Assembly (NCBI GenBank): GCA_023460955.1
Contig: JAEWOH010000025.1
Span: 1-64,000 of the forward strand
Source of the DNA: Bacillota bacterium
GTDB taxonomy: Bacteria; Bacillota; Clostridia; Acetivibrionales; DSM-1351
Direction of reading: 5' to 3'
DNA: 64,000 nt
In this document: in pieces, positions 35,933-45,124 of the stretch
Position numbering within the stretch: position 1 is the first letter of the stretch
Layout of the letters: each line of letters starts with the position of its first letter
Notes under the pieces: generated by a model
The model's input: the letters and a program-made list of their open reading frames with translations, nothing else
What the model was told of the DNA's origin: nothing
Database searches by the model: none
Translations under genes and position numbers: made by a program

Positions 35933-36166
35933 TTATCTGAATCTTGGTATATCATCCAAATCCTCGACATCCGGATTGTTTGGATCTGCACTCAGATATT
36001 CTCCGCCGTTCTTTCCTCTGACAACATTGTAACCTTCCAGGACACCCTGTTTTGCCATCAATACTGCATAATTAAAAGAGCAGGTATTACCGTTCTCAAA
36101 CATAACATCAGTTATTATACCGTCATCGTTCCTTCTGACTCTGGTAATTCTGGTTCCTAGTCTCAT
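35933..36166 (-). CDS. Small DUF3892-type protein
   Basis: A 77-residue protein with the DUF3892 pattern: TRITRVRRNDDGIITDVMFENG at the start (in short: RVRRNDDG and DVMFENG), then AVLMAKQGVLEGYNVVRGKNGGEYLSADPN. The family is widespread and of unknown function. AAAGGAG lies seven bases before the ATG, and the codon usage looks real. It is convergent with the aldehyde dehydrogenase gene and forms a single-gene unit. Confidence 0.75.
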   Translation of the reverse strand: MRLGTRITRVRRNDDGIITDVMFENGNTCSFNYAVLMAKQGVLEGYNVVRGKNGGEYLSADPNNPDVEDLDDIPRFR

Positions 36167-36350
36167 ACGGTTTCTCCTTTCCCTATTTAATTAATTTTGA
36201 AAAAGAACTGCAATATTAGTTTTTCTTAAATCAGCTACATTAAACTAACAAAAATATCTTTTTAAATAGTGGCTATTTAAGTGTAAAGAATATAAAAGTG
36301 CAATAAATGCACTAAATTTAACATATGTACTAACTGTATTAAGTGTGTTA

Positions 36351-36379
36351 TTGATTCAGTTTTTGGTAAATGGTAGAAT
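36351..36379 (+). promoter_or_regulatory. Promoter of the GNAT gene
   Basis: TTGATT at 36351-36356, 17 bases, and TAGAAT at 36374-36379, about 58 bases before the start codon. The gap 36167-36437 also holds a small hairpin, AGTGCA/TGCACT, at 36297-36313. Confidence 0.55.
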
Positions 36380-36437
36380 AAATCAAAATGTATCAAAGGG
36401 TGATTTGATAAAAAAATGCCCAAAAATGAGGTAGCCA

Positions 36438-36887
36438 ATGCATGAATTACAAATAAGAGAGATTAGAAATGATGAGCTTCAAGGACTATTAGGCCTTTAT
36501 ACACAACTTCACAATGATGTCATGCCGGAGCTGGATGAAAGAGTTAAAAAAATTTGGGAGAATATAAACAATGACCCAAATCATCATATTATTGTAGGGC
36601 TAATTGATAACAAAATCGTAGCATCCTGCGTTCTGATAGTTGTATACAACCTTACTCATGGGCAGAGACCCTATGCTTTGGTAGAGAATGTAATTACCGA
36701 TGGAGCATACAGAAAAAGAGGTTACGCAACAGAGGTTTTAAACCACGCCAAAGTTATTGCACAGCAACATAACTGCTATAAAATAATGCTTATGACCGGC
36801 TCAAAAGAAGATGCTACACTAAGGTTCTATGAAAGAGCCGGCTATAACAGAAATGATAAGACAGCGTTTATTCAATGGTTTGATTAG
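36438..36887 (+). CDS. GNAT-family N-acetyltransferase
   Basis: A 149-residue GNAT fold protein. The acetyl-CoA motif A is AYRKRGYATEVLNHA (about residues 95-109), preceded by LVENVITD and followed by KIMLMTGSKEDATLRFYERAGY, the usual end of motif B. The substrate is not predictable; the family includes aminoglycoside- and protein-acetylating enzymes. GAGGTAG precedes ATG 36438. The gene stands alone. Confidence 0.85.
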   Translation: MHELQIREIRNDELQGLLGLYTQLHNDVMPELDERVKKIWENINNDPNHHIIVGLIDNKIVASCVLIVVYNLTHGQRPYALVENVITDGAYRKRGYATEVLNHAKVIAQQHNCYKIMLMTGSKEDATLRFYERAGYNRNDKTAFIQWFD

Positions 36888-36985
36888 CCTGCAAGCAGAC
36901 ATAAAATTGTAATATTAATATATGGAACATTTTTCTTGTACCTTCAGTCTAATTACATATAAATAAGAGGATGGAGGGATTTTAT

Positions 36986-38017
36986 ATGAAGAAAAAAGCA
37001 GCAGGTATTATATTAGCAGGAATGATATTATTTTCCGGGACATTTACTTTTGCACAATCAGCGGACAACACCGACAACACACTAAAAATCCAGTTTTCAG
37101 ATATAACAAATCATTGGGCAAAGGATGCGGTTCAAAATTTACTTAAAAGAAATGCGGTGCCTTTTGGGGATGATATGTTTCTTCCCTCGAAAGCTATTAC
37201 CAAAGGCGAATTCGCGTTGATGCTTCATAAGGCTATGGGAATACAAATCGATTACTTTAGGGCACCTGACATAAAGGACTATTTTGATGATATAAAGGGG
37301 GATGCACCCTACGCTGCAGCAGTAATTGATCTTGTAACCGCAAATATCCTGGAGGGTGGAGGCAGTTTTAAACCGGATGCTACTGTAACAAGAGAAGAGA
37401 TGGTGCATATCATAATGCAGGCCTATAAATACAAACTGGGTGAGACATACGCACTGATTAAAATCGGCGCTGCAACCTTTAAGGATACATCAGATATCAA
37501 CATCAACTATAGCGGCGAGGTGGCAATAGCACAGCACTACAAGCTAATTGCAGGAACAGGTGATAATATGTTCCATCCACAAAAAGCAACAACCCGTGCC
37601 GAGGCCGCAGCAGTAATTAATAAGCTGGCTATTATAGTAGACAAACAAAACAGCCGTGTGACTATCAGTCCTGAGGCTGTTGAGATAAAAGGTTCACTTG
37701 AAATGAAAATAAGTATTAAAAACAGCTCAGATAAAGCTGTGATAATAAATCATACTTCCGGTCAAAAATTTGACTTTACACTTCTTGATAAAGACTCGGA
37801 CATTCTATATACGTGGTCGGCGGATAAGTCATTTATTATGGCGCTTACCTCAACTACCATCAAGCCCGGTGAAACACTGGAGTTTAAAGATACTTTATCA
37901 GGTGAGGCTTATGCAGCAGTAAAAGATAAGGCAATGTATCTTAAAGCATATATTACTGGTGAGTCACAGAATTTTAACATAAACCACAATGGGTATATAG
38001 CTGAGATAATTAAATAG
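36986..38017 (+). CDS. S-layer homology protein with BsuPI-like domain
   Basis: A 343-residue secreted protein: signal peptide (MKKKAAGIILAGMILFSGTFTFA, cut after AQSA-like residues), three SLH motifs (about residues 30-200, for example FSDITNHWAKDAVQNLL and YSGEVAIAQHYKLIAGTGDN), and a C-terminal domain resembling BsuPI, the intracellular proteinase inhibitor fold (SGQKFDFTLLDKD and LYTWSADKSF). SLH repeats bind secondary cell wall polymers, so the protein sits on the cell surface. I start at ATG 36986, which has GGAGGG before it; the earlier ATG at 36971 overlaps that site. The BsuPI part may bind or inhibit proteins outside the cell, which is inference. Confidence 0.85.
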   Translation: MKKKAAGIILAGMILFSGTFTFAQSADNTDNTLKIQFSDITNHWAKDAVQNLLKRNAVPFGDDMFLPSKAITKGEFALMLHKAMGIQIDYFRAPDIKDYFDDIKGDAPYAAAVIDLVTANILEGGGSFKPDATVTREEMVHIIMQAYKYKLGETYALIKIGAATFKDTSDININYSGEVAIAQHYKLIAGTGDNMFHPQKATTRAEAAAVINKLAIIVDKQNSRVTISPEAVEIKGSLEMKISIKNSSDKAVIINHTSGQKFDFTLLDKDSDILYTWSADKSFIMALTSTTIKPGETLEFKDTLSGEAYAAVKDKAMYLKAYITGESQNFNINHNGYIAEIIK

Positions 38018-38056
38018 TAAATTGGGAAAATAATAAATAATAAAAATAATAAAAAA

Positions 38057-38102
38057 ATAATATTCGCATGTCTAATTACCGGGACATGCGAATATTATTT
38101 TC
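38057..38102 (+). terminator. Strong terminator after the SLH gene
   Basis: A perfect 16-bp stem (38057-38072 with 38083-38098) and a ten-base loop are followed by a short T run. A-rich sequence on the other side may allow function on both strands. Confidence 0.85.
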
Positions 38103-38178
38103 CGCCGAATTGAAATATATAGTACAAAATAGTAATATAAAGGGGTAACTATTGGGATTCTAATTTGGGAGGTTAAGT

Positions 38179-39216
38179 GTGAACAATATAGATAATCAGT
38201 ACTTAGAAACAAAAAAATACCCAGGTCCTGTGGCAGCAGGAATATTTTTTTCTCTGACAACAATTTTTATGACATATGGTGCAGCTATTCTGCCTTTTAA
38301 AAACGCATATCTGAGGAGCGGTGCGGGAGAAGTAATATTTGTCCTGCTGCCTGCACTGATTTTTCTTGTAGCGGGCAGGTACAACCTTAAGGACACATTA
38401 AAACTCAGAAGGACAAAACCTATTAACTATGTAATTGTAGTATTTATGATGATGTTTGCACTGCCGGTGGTTGGAGTTCTTAATGCGATCGCTCTGGGAA
38501 TTATCCGCTTGATTTTTGGAAGGAACCTGCCTATCCCGAGTCTGGATATATCAGATATTCCCACCCTTCTTATTGCACTTCTGGTCATAGGAGTATCTGC
38601 TGCTGTATGTGAAGAAACACTTTTCAGAGGTTTAATCAGTAAAAGCTATAGCTGCCTGGGTACCGTAGGATCGCTTGCTTTGACTTCGGTATTATTCGGT
38701 ATACTTCACAGGGATCTACAAAAGATAATAGGTACCGCCCTGCTGGGTGCGCTTATTGGCTTTATAGTATATAGGACAAAAAGCATTTATGCTGGAATGG
38801 CTGCACATTTTACAAATAATGCAATAGCTGTACTCCTTACTTATGCGTCATCAAAAATGATTGAGAGAATGGACAATGTAGGAATTAATCAGATTGAAAA
38901 CTTTGATTTTTCAAAAATACCTACTGCCTCATTAGTTATTGTTGCTGTGTTTTATGGCATATTATTTTTGGGGTGTCTTGGAGGCTTTATAGGATTGATG
39001 TATGCTTTTCTGAAATCAACTGAGGGAAGTTTTAGAGGAGCTTTGTACCAAAGTATTTCCCCGAAAAAAGAAAAGAAATTTGGCGTGGCAGCAGTTATAA
39101 GCGTACTGCCAGGCGTAATAATGATATTTTTTATATTTATTCGTCAAGTTCTTGAACTTATGGATGTAAAATCCGGGTTATTGTTTGACTTTATAAGGGC
39201 TATTGGCTTAAGCTAG
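38179..39216 (+). CDS. CPBP-family intramembrane protease (CAAX/Abi type)
   Basis: A 345-residue membrane protein with about eight hydrophobic segments. The CPBP motifs are intact: EETLFRG with Glu145-Glu146, then SVLFGILHRD with the motif-2 His and AAHFTNNA with the third. These are Rce1-like intramembrane glutamate proteases; bacterial members are linked to bacteriocin self-immunity or maturation and to membrane protein processing. The start is GTG 38179 after GGGAGG. Its stop overlaps the end of convergent dnaC by nine bases. The target is unknown. Confidence 0.85.
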   Translation: MNNIDNQYLETKKYPGPVAAGIFFSLTTIFMTYGAAILPFKNAYLRSGAGEVIFVLLPALIFLVAGRYNLKDTLKLRRTKPINYVIVVFMMMFALPVVGVLNAIALGIIRLIFGRNLPIPSLDISDIPTLLIALLVIGVSAAVCEETLFRGLISKSYSCLGTVGSLALTSVLFGILHRDLQKIIGTALLGALIGFIVYRTKSIYAGMAAHFTNNAIAVLLTYASSKMIERMDNVGINQIENFDFSKIPTASLVIVAVFYGILFLGCLGGFIGLMYAFLKSTEGSFRGALYQSISPKKEKKFGVAAVISVLPGVIMIFFIFIRQVLELMDVKSGLLFDFIRAIGLS

Positions 39217-40224
39217 GCTACGAATATCCCTTCCTGCCAGCACCAACCTGTCAAAGTGCCCCATGATTCTAGAGGCTATACGCTCTGTGTAAAGGTCAAA
39301 GAGCTTCTTAGGGCCAAGGTTTGTTGATATAATGGTTTTACAGGCCGAAATACTATTATTAGCCTGACGAGTATTGAGAATATTCAACAGCTCGGCATAT
39401 CTTGCATCACTTATTGGTTCCGTACCAAGGTCGTCGATAATCAAAAGCTCCACGTTGAATATGCTCTGATACTTATCATCGTTATAGTTTTCTTCTTTAT
39501 AGGCCAGCATTTTATGCTCAGTTATAATATCAAACAATACCGGGGCTGTCAGATACAATACAGTTCTTCCCTCATTAAGCAGCTTTCTGGCAATACATAA
39601 TGATAAAAAGGTTTTTCCTACTCCTGTTCTTCCGCTGAAAAACAGGTTTTTGCTTTCGGGATTGTCCAGATTTAAGGTGAAATCAATACAGGCATTTTTT
39701 ATATTAATTATATTCTCACGGGGAGATATTGCTATACCGTACCTCTCGGAATCTACTTCCTCGGGATAGAGCTCCTCATTAAAAGTTTCAAAGCTTTCAG
39801 AACCATTCAGACTTATATTTGAACGTGCGAACAGATGATTTATTATTTGCTGTTTGTAGCAGGAACATCTTTGTGAACCGGAGGAATCTATAATATATCC
39901 GGTATCACTGCACTTTTCACACTCAAAACGGAGTTTGAATATATCCGGACTGATATTGTTTGACTCAAGTAAGGTCTTCTTTTCCTCTGCAAGTATTCGG
40001 AGATTATGTTCAAGCTCAGCAACAAGAGGAGTAGAGGAAGCTCCATTTGAGGTCAGGATAAGGCGGTTATACTTAATTCCTAAAAAGCTTATTTCGCTAT
40101 CTATTTCAAAGAGCCTTGGAAGCTTGGAATACACTTGAGCTTTTCTCTCTGAAGCCTGATCGGCCGATAATTTTTGCCTTCGTTCATATTCTCTTGCTAT
40201 AGTATTATGTATATCTCTATTCAT
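39208..40224 (-). CDS. dnaC: Replicative helicase loader, DnaC/DnaI type
   Basis: A 338-residue AAA+ ATPase that loads the replicative helicase. The N-terminal part has a putative zinc site with Cys at about 102, 105, 120 and 122 (CEKC...CSC), as in Bacillus DnaI. The ATPase core has Walker A GRTGVGKT (198-205), Walker B LLIIDDLGTE and sensor ISTNLG. The C-terminal RIASRIMGHFDRL carries the arginine finger region. AAGGGG precedes ATG 40224. It lies 33 bases downstream of dnaD in one operon, the conserved Clostridia arrangement. Confidence 0.9.
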   Translation of the reverse strand: MNRDIHNTIAREYERRQKLSADQASERKAQVYSKLPRLFEIDSEISFLGIKYNRLILTSNGASSTPLVAELEHNLRILAEEKKTLLESNNISPDIFKLRFECEKCSDTGYIIDSSGSQRCSCYKQQIINHLFARSNISLNGSESFETFNEELYPEEVDSERYGIAISPRENIINIKNACIDFTLNLDNPESKNLFFSGRTGVGKTFLSLCIARKLLNEGRTVLYLTAPVLFDIITEHKMLAYKEENYNDDKYQSIFNVELLIIDDLGTEPISDARYAELLNILNTRQANNSISACKTIISTNLGPKKLFDLYTERIASRIMGHFDRLVLAGRDIRSLA

Positions 40225-40257
40225 ATTAACCCCTTAACCCCTAAAGCCCCTTATAAC

Positions 40258-41256
40258 TTATGGTTTATTTGTGTTTGTAAAAAAGTTATTGTAATAATCC
40301 TCATTATATGTACGCTGCTCAAAGTTATCTCTTTGTGATTCCTTTTTGCCGTTCTTCTGAGCTGATTGGCCGTTCTGTGCATTTTGATACTGAGCCTTTA
40401 AACTTGACTCATATCCCAGGATTTCCTGAGCATTAAGAAGGCCCAGGTCATGCCATTTTGTAAGAACATTATTCAGATACTTAAAGTCAGGATTAGTCTT
40501 TCCAACAGTTTTTTTGAGGGCAAGTTCAATTACATCCATATCGTATTTATATTCTATAACCCACTTTTCTACAAATTCATTTTCGTACTCTGTAAGTGCC
40601 CTTCTAAGTCGTAGCTTTTTAATAATAGTCCCTTTGATACCCCTTACCTGGGACATTTCTTCAAAATACTTCTCCAGGTCAAAAAAGTTCTGAATACCGC
40701 GTCTGTGCCAGTTTGACGCAACTGCCTCTATATAACCCTTGTGAAAGGTGTTATTGTCATGGCAGTATTTAAAAAGCGTGTACATGACATCCGGCTCAAA
40801 CTTATATATCGTAAACCAGTTATCTATTGTAAGATACCAGTTCGGAGGCATAAGTCCCTGAAAAAACTTTGAGTTTATAGCAGATAAAGTATTGTTTCTG
40901 TTTTTATTTTTCTCAAAATTTTCATTTGCCTGTTCTGGCGATGATACAGCTTTAAGGCGGTATATCCTGTTAGTCTCAGCTTCCTTGAGATCTATCAGCT
41001 TAATTTTGTCCTCAACCCAGCTAATTACTTCAAGGTTGTCTAAACTGGTCAGAGCAGCTTTTAGTTCATCCAAAGACAGGTTGAGAGTTTTGGACAGTTC
41101 ATCTGTTGTGGCCTTTTTATTGTGCTTGCACAAAAACAACAGGTAAAGGTAAACCTTTATACAGGTACTATCCATTGAAGGCATATACTGGCTGATAAAA
41201 ATATCTGACACGGCTGTGTCGGAATACAGCAGCGACTTGTTGTCCTCAAAATACAT
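40258..41256 (-). CDS. dnaD: DnaD-domain replication initiation protein
   Basis: A 332-residue primosomal protein. The N-terminal winged-helix part (about residues 20-110, LYLLFLCKHNKKATTDELSKTL) and two DnaD-like domains in the second half (MYTLFKYCHDNNTFHKGYIEAVASNWHRRGI, given here as MYTLFKYCHDN and VASNWHRRGI, then a repeat around LTKWHDLGL) are visible. The C-terminus is Gln/Asn-rich and disordered. DnaD helps remodel origin DNA and recruit the helicase with the loader encoded next. The pair forms a minus-strand operon. Confidence 0.88.
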   Translation of the reverse strand: MYFEDNKSLLYSDTAVSDIFISQYMPSMDSTCIKVYLYLLFLCKHNKKATTDELSKTLNLSLDELKAALTSLDNLEVISWVEDKIKLIDLKEAETNRIYRLKAVSSPEQANENFEKNKNRNNTLSAINSKFFQGLMPPNWYLTIDNWFTIYKFEPDVMYTLFKYCHDNNTFHKGYIEAVASNWHRRGIQNFFDLEKYFEEMSQVRGIKGTIIKKLRLRRALTEYENEFVEKWVIEYKYDMDVIELALKKTVGKTNPDFKYLNNVLTKWHDLGLLNAQEILGYESSLKAQYQNAQNGQSAQKNGKKESQRDNFEQRTYNEDYYNNFFTNTNKP

Positions 41257-41513
41257 TTATTTAATCCCCCATCCCGGTAAAAAACACTATAAATCAATAT
41301 AAAAACACAATATTTAAGTAGTATTTAAAATATTTGATACTAAGATATTATAACATACCCGGGAGGTTTTATATTTAATTTGTTTATCATTATGATTAAA
41401 TAAGTGCATTTTATGGATAGTAAATTTTTCTAGTTTTAATTGTTTTAATATAATTCCAGTAGGGTATAACTATATTATGAAAATTAAAGAAAAAGTCATA
41501 TATGGAGGTATAC

Positions 41514-42029
41514 ATGCTAAACGAAAAAATAAATAAACTCTTGAATGAACAGATACAAAAAGAATTTTATTCTGCATATTTATATCTTGGAATGGAAGCT
41601 TATTTCTCAAGTCTGAATCTGGATGGATTCGCAAACTTTTTCAGAGTACAGGTTCAGGAAGAACGTGATCACGCAATGAAATTTTTTAATTATATAAATC
41701 AGAAGGGAGGAAAAGTAGATTTATTACAAATTAACGCACCTGAAGCAAACTTTGAGTCAGCCGAAGAGATATTTGCACTGACCCTTGGGCATGAGCAGTT
41801 TGTTACTCAGTCAATATATAATATTGTAAATGCAGCATTGGATGAAAAAGATCATGCTACAAATACCTTCCTTCAATGGTTTGTTACAGAGCAGGTTGAA
41901 GAAGAAGCAACAATGGAAAAATACCTGAAAAAGCTTCAGCTTATAAAGGATGATCCAAACGGATTGTTTATGTTGGATGCGGAACTGGCACAGAGAGTTT
42001 ATACTCCACCACCAGCAGGTACAATATAA
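41514..42029 (+). CDS. ftnA: Ferritin (FtnA type)
   Basis: A 171-residue non-heme ferritin that oxidises Fe(II) and stores iron in a 24-subunit cage. Ferroxidase ligands align with bacterial FtnA: Glu17, Glu50 and His53 (EERDH), Glu94, Gln127 and Glu130. I start at ATG 41514, nine bases after GGAGG; the ATG at 41502 overlaps that site. The gene is monocistronic. The upstream gap (41257-41513) is AT-rich; I found no convincing Fur or PerR box. Confidence 0.93.
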   Translation: MLNEKINKLLNEQIQKEFYSAYLYLGMEAYFSSLNLDGFANFFRVQVQEERDHAMKFFNYINQKGGKVDLLQINAPEANFESAEEIFALTLGHEQFVTQSIYNIVNAALDEKDHATNTFLQWFVTEQVEEEATMEKYLKKLQLIKDDPNGLFMLDAELAQRVYTPPPAGTI

Positions 42030-42080
42030 AAGGACGGATGTTCCGGGTTGCCTCAAGTTTATAAGTTCATTATTACTACT

Positions 42081-42219
42081 AACCGTATTCTTTGCAGCTT
42101 TAGTGCCTGGCGATTGATTCTTTCAATCATACTCAGCGTATTAATGGTTTCGTGGTTGTTTATATATTATGTTTTTTATATCAACAATCGCCAGACACTA
42201 AAGCTGTAGGTGTACGGTT
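42081..42219. repeat. 139-bp palindromic element (MITE-like or structured RNA)
   Basis: The ends AACCGTA (42081-42087) and TACGGTT (42213-42219) are exact inverted repeats. Inside, 42095-42116 and 42185-42206 are complementary at 21 of 22 positions. The 68-base centre contains smaller hairpins (GATTG/CAATC at 42112-42128, and a TTGTTTATATA/TTATATCAACAA pair near 42155-42188). No ORF is present. Obvious target duplications are not seen. Confidence 0.8.
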
Positions 42220-42247
42220 TTAATTTACAAATACGGTATGAAATCAT

Positions 42248-42293
42248 AAAAAACCTCCCGGGTTTCGGTATAGTCCGATTCACGGGAGGTTTT
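42248..42293. terminator. Terminator of the opp operon
   Basis: AAAACCTCCCG (about 42250-42260) pairs with CGGGAGGTTTT (42283-42293). On the minus strand it is followed by TTTTTTATG, so it ends oppA; it could also stop plus-strand transcripts. Confidence 0.88.
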
Positions 42294-42330
42294 CATATAT
42301 CATATTAAACCATAACTTGCGATATTAGAA

Positions 42331-43944
42331 CTATTTGAATGAAGCCCAGTTGAAGAGTACAAAACCAAGTTTTGTATTTACAATACCCTGGAGATTCTTA
42401 TTAACTACAACAGGCTCAGTATAGAAGTACAGAGGAGCTATTGGAGCGTCATCCATAAGAACCTTTTCAGCATCATGGAATAGCTGGATACGTTTTACTG
42501 CATCAGTTTCTTTTCTTGCTGCTGCAATCAATTCATCATACTTTGGATTGGTGTACTTTGCATTATTCTGACCGTTTCCGGTTGTGAATATATCCATAAA
42601 GGTTGATGGATCCATATAGTCACCGATCCAACCATTTCTGTTAATATTGTAAACACCGTCTTTTCTTGACTGCTGGAATACATTCCATTCCTGAGCAAGG
42701 ATTTCAACTTCAACACCGAGGTTTTCCTTCCACATCTGCTGTAATGCTTCAGCTACAGGTTCATGACCTGAACCGGAGTTTAAGCCGAAAGTAATCTTAG
42801 GAAGACCCTTTCCATCAGGGAAGCCTGCTTCAGCAAGAAGTTTCTTTGCTTCAGCTATATTCTTTTCATAATCTTCAGGTTTTACTGAAATATATTCTCC
42901 GGCGGTAGTTCTGAAGTCGGGATCTTGTTTAACATCAGCTATACCATAAGGGATAAAGCCGGATGCAGGAGTTTCTCCGCCCTTCTTAACCTTTTCAACC
43001 AGATAGTTACGATCTATTGCCAAAGAGAAAGCCTTTCTTACTTTTGCATTATCAAATGGAGCCTTGTTGTTTACCAGGTCCACATAGTAAGTTCCAAGGA
43101 GCGGTAATATCTTAAGGTTACCAGCTTCCTTTTCAGCAGCCAGTTCATCGGTAGGAATATTCTTTGCATAATCTACCTGGCCGTTTTTGAAGGCACTGAG
43201 AATAGCATTCTGGTCATTCATCAGGTACCATTCAATCTTAGGAGCTACGATGGAAGCCTTGTCCCAATATGTTTCACTTTTTTCAAATGTTATTTTTGAA
43301 TCATGTTCCCAGCTTGTAAGCTTGTATGGTCCGTTTCCTATATAGGTTGCAGGATCAAGAGCCCACTTCTGAGGGTCCTTGGATACGATGTCTTCTCTCA
43401 TAGGAACAAGTGCAGGGAATGCTACGATTTCTGTGAAGAATGGGCATGCATTCTCAAGAGTTACTTCCAGAGTTTTATCATCAACTGCTTTTACACCTAA
43501 GGTATTAACATCTGCTTCACCTGCATTGATTTTTTCACCATTCTTTATAAAGTAGATGTAATAAGCGTAGTCAGCAGCAGTATCCTTATTAACAGTCCTT
43601 TTCCAGGAATAAACAAAGTCATTTGCAGTTACGTCCTTACCGTCTGACCATTTTGCATCCTTACGAATGTGGAATGTCCAAACAAGTCCGTCCGCACTGG
43701 TTTCCCACTTTTCAGCTGTACCGGGAACGATGGAACCGTCCTTGCCGATTGTAGTCAAACCTTCAAAAGCATTTAAAATATAATTTCCGCCGTCAACCGC
43801 ATTGTTAAGGGACGGGTCAAGAGTTTTAGGTTCGGAAGCTATTGTGGCACTGATAGCCTTTTCTGAGCTGGATGAGCTTCCGCAGCCGGCAAATACAGTA
43901 ATGATTGCCGTAAGTGCAAGAATAAGTGCTAATATTCTTTTCAT
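42331..43944 (-). CDS. oppA: Oligopeptide ABC transporter substrate-binding lipoprotein
   Basis: A 537-residue family 5 solute-binding protein. The signal sequence ends in the lipobox FAGC (Cys20), so it is lipid-anchored outside the membrane. Characteristic blocks are EPKTLDPSLNNAVDGG near the N-terminus, GLVWTFHIRKDAKWSDGK and YIGNGPYKLTSW. It captures oligopeptides and delivers them to OppBC. It is last in the oppBCDFA order; a 169-base gap before it may hold its own promoter or processing site, since binding proteins are usually made in excess. An AGGGGG site precedes the ATG. Confidence 0.95.
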   Translation of the reverse strand: MKRILALILALTAIITVFAGCGSSSSSEKAISATIASEPKTLDPSLNNAVDGGNYILNAFEGLTTIGKDGSIVPGTAEKWETSADGLVWTFHIRKDAKWSDGKDVTANDFVYSWKRTVNKDTAADYAYYIYFIKNGEKINAGEADVNTLGVKAVDDKTLEVTLENACPFFTEIVAFPALVPMREDIVSKDPQKWALDPATYIGNGPYKLTSWEHDSKITFEKSETYWDKASIVAPKIEWYLMNDQNAILSAFKNGQVDYAKNIPTDELAAEKEAGNLKILPLLGTYYVDLVNNKAPFDNAKVRKAFSLAIDRNYLVEKVKKGGETPASGFIPYGIADVKQDPDFRTTAGEYISVKPEDYEKNIAEAKKLLAEAGFPDGKGLPKITFGLNSGSGHEPVAEALQQMWKENLGVEVEILAQEWNVFQQSRKDGVYNINRNGWIGDYMDPSTFMDIFTTGNGQNNAKYTNPKYDELIAAARKETDAVKRIQLFHDAEKVLMDDAPIAPLYFYTEPVVVNKNLQGIVNTKLGFVLFNWASFK

Positions 43945-44113
43945 AAGATTATACCCCCTATTATTATTATTGAAATTGATATGAAGTCCAGTATTACAAT
44001 AAATGTATTTTCCCTAGCATATAAGATTAATATACCATCCGCTTTCAAGCCAATGTCGACCTCAAAGTATTGAAAGAATACCTGTTTTCTGTAATATGGA
44101 AAATTAACTTGTA

Positions 44114-45124
44114 TTATATTTTTCCTGCAAAGTGGCAGGCTACATAATGACCATTGCCATGGTCCTTGAACTCAGGTACCTGCTGCGCACAGATATCCTT
44201 TGCATACGGGCATCTGGTTCTAAATTTACAGCCTGAAGGCGGATTTACAGGCGAAGGTATTTCACCCTTTAAAATAATCCTGTTTCTCTTCTTGGCAACT
44301 TCAGGGTTTGGTTCAGGGATAGCTGTAAGCAATGCCTGAGTATATGGGTGCAGAGGATTTTTATATAGCTCCTCAGATTCAACAAGTTCAACAATGTGAC
44401 CGAGATACATTACGCCTACTCTGTCACAGGTGTGTCGTACAACACCAAGGTCATGTGATATGAACAGGTATGTCAGATTCAACCTTTCCTGCATTTCTTC
44501 AAGAGTATTTATTATCTGGGCACGGATAGACACGTCCAAGGCTGATACAGGTTCATCACAGACAATAAATTCAGGCTCTACAGCGATAGCCCTGGCGATA
44601 CCTATTCTCTGGCGCTGTCCTCCTGAGAATTCATGGGGATAACGTGAAGAATGTTCGGTATTAAGGCCTACAAGTTTAAGAAGCTCTCTGATTTTTTCGG
44701 CTCTTTCCTTTTTTGAGCCTGACAACTTGTGTATGTCAAGAGCTTCACCAACTATATCAGATACAGTCATTCTTGGATCTAGAGATGCGTAAGGATCCTG
44801 GAATATATACTGCATTTTTTTTCTGTAAGGAAGAAGTTTACCTCTTTGGAACTTTGTTATATCAACACCCGAGAACTTTACCTGACCGCTAGTCGGGTCA
44901 TAGATTCTGAGAATTGATCGGCCCAGAGTGGTCTTTCCGGAACCGGATTCACCAACGAGACCGAGTGTTTCACCTTTATATATGTCAAAGGTTACGTCGT
45001 CCACCGCTTTTACTGATGCTTTTTCACCAAGATTATTTTTTATGTGGAAATGTTGCTTGAGATTTTTAACTTCTATTAAAACATTTTTTTTGTTACCAGA
45101 AGCCCTTGATTCAGCATTAGCCAT
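44114..45124 (-). CDS. oppF: Oligopeptide ABC transporter ATP-binding protein OppF
   Basis: One of the two ATPase subunits energising peptide uptake. The 336 residues contain Walker A GESGSGKTT, signature FSGGQRQRIGIARA and Walker B EFIVCDEPVSALD, with the His switch in FISHDLGVV. The C-terminal oligopeptide/dipeptide extension has a four-Cys-like cluster (CKFRTRCPYAKDIC) that resembles the iron-sulfur binding site reported in some family members. Its start overlaps the end of oppD by eight bases. Confidence 0.95.
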   Translation of the reverse strand: MANAESRASGNKKNVLIEVKNLKQHFHIKNNLGEKASVKAVDDVTFDIYKGETLGLVGESGSGKTTLGRSILRIYDPTSGQVKFSGVDITKFQRGKLLPYRKKMQYIFQDPYASLDPRMTVSDIVGEALDIHKLSGSKKERAEKIRELLKLVGLNTEHSSRYPHEFSGGQRQRIGIARAIAVEPEFIVCDEPVSALDVSIRAQIINTLEEMQERLNLTYLFISHDLGVVRHTCDRVGVMYLGHIVELVESEELYKNPLHPYTQALLTAIPEPNPEVAKKRNRIILKGEIPSPVNPPSGCKFRTRCPYAKDICAQQVPEFKDHGNGHYVACHFAGKI

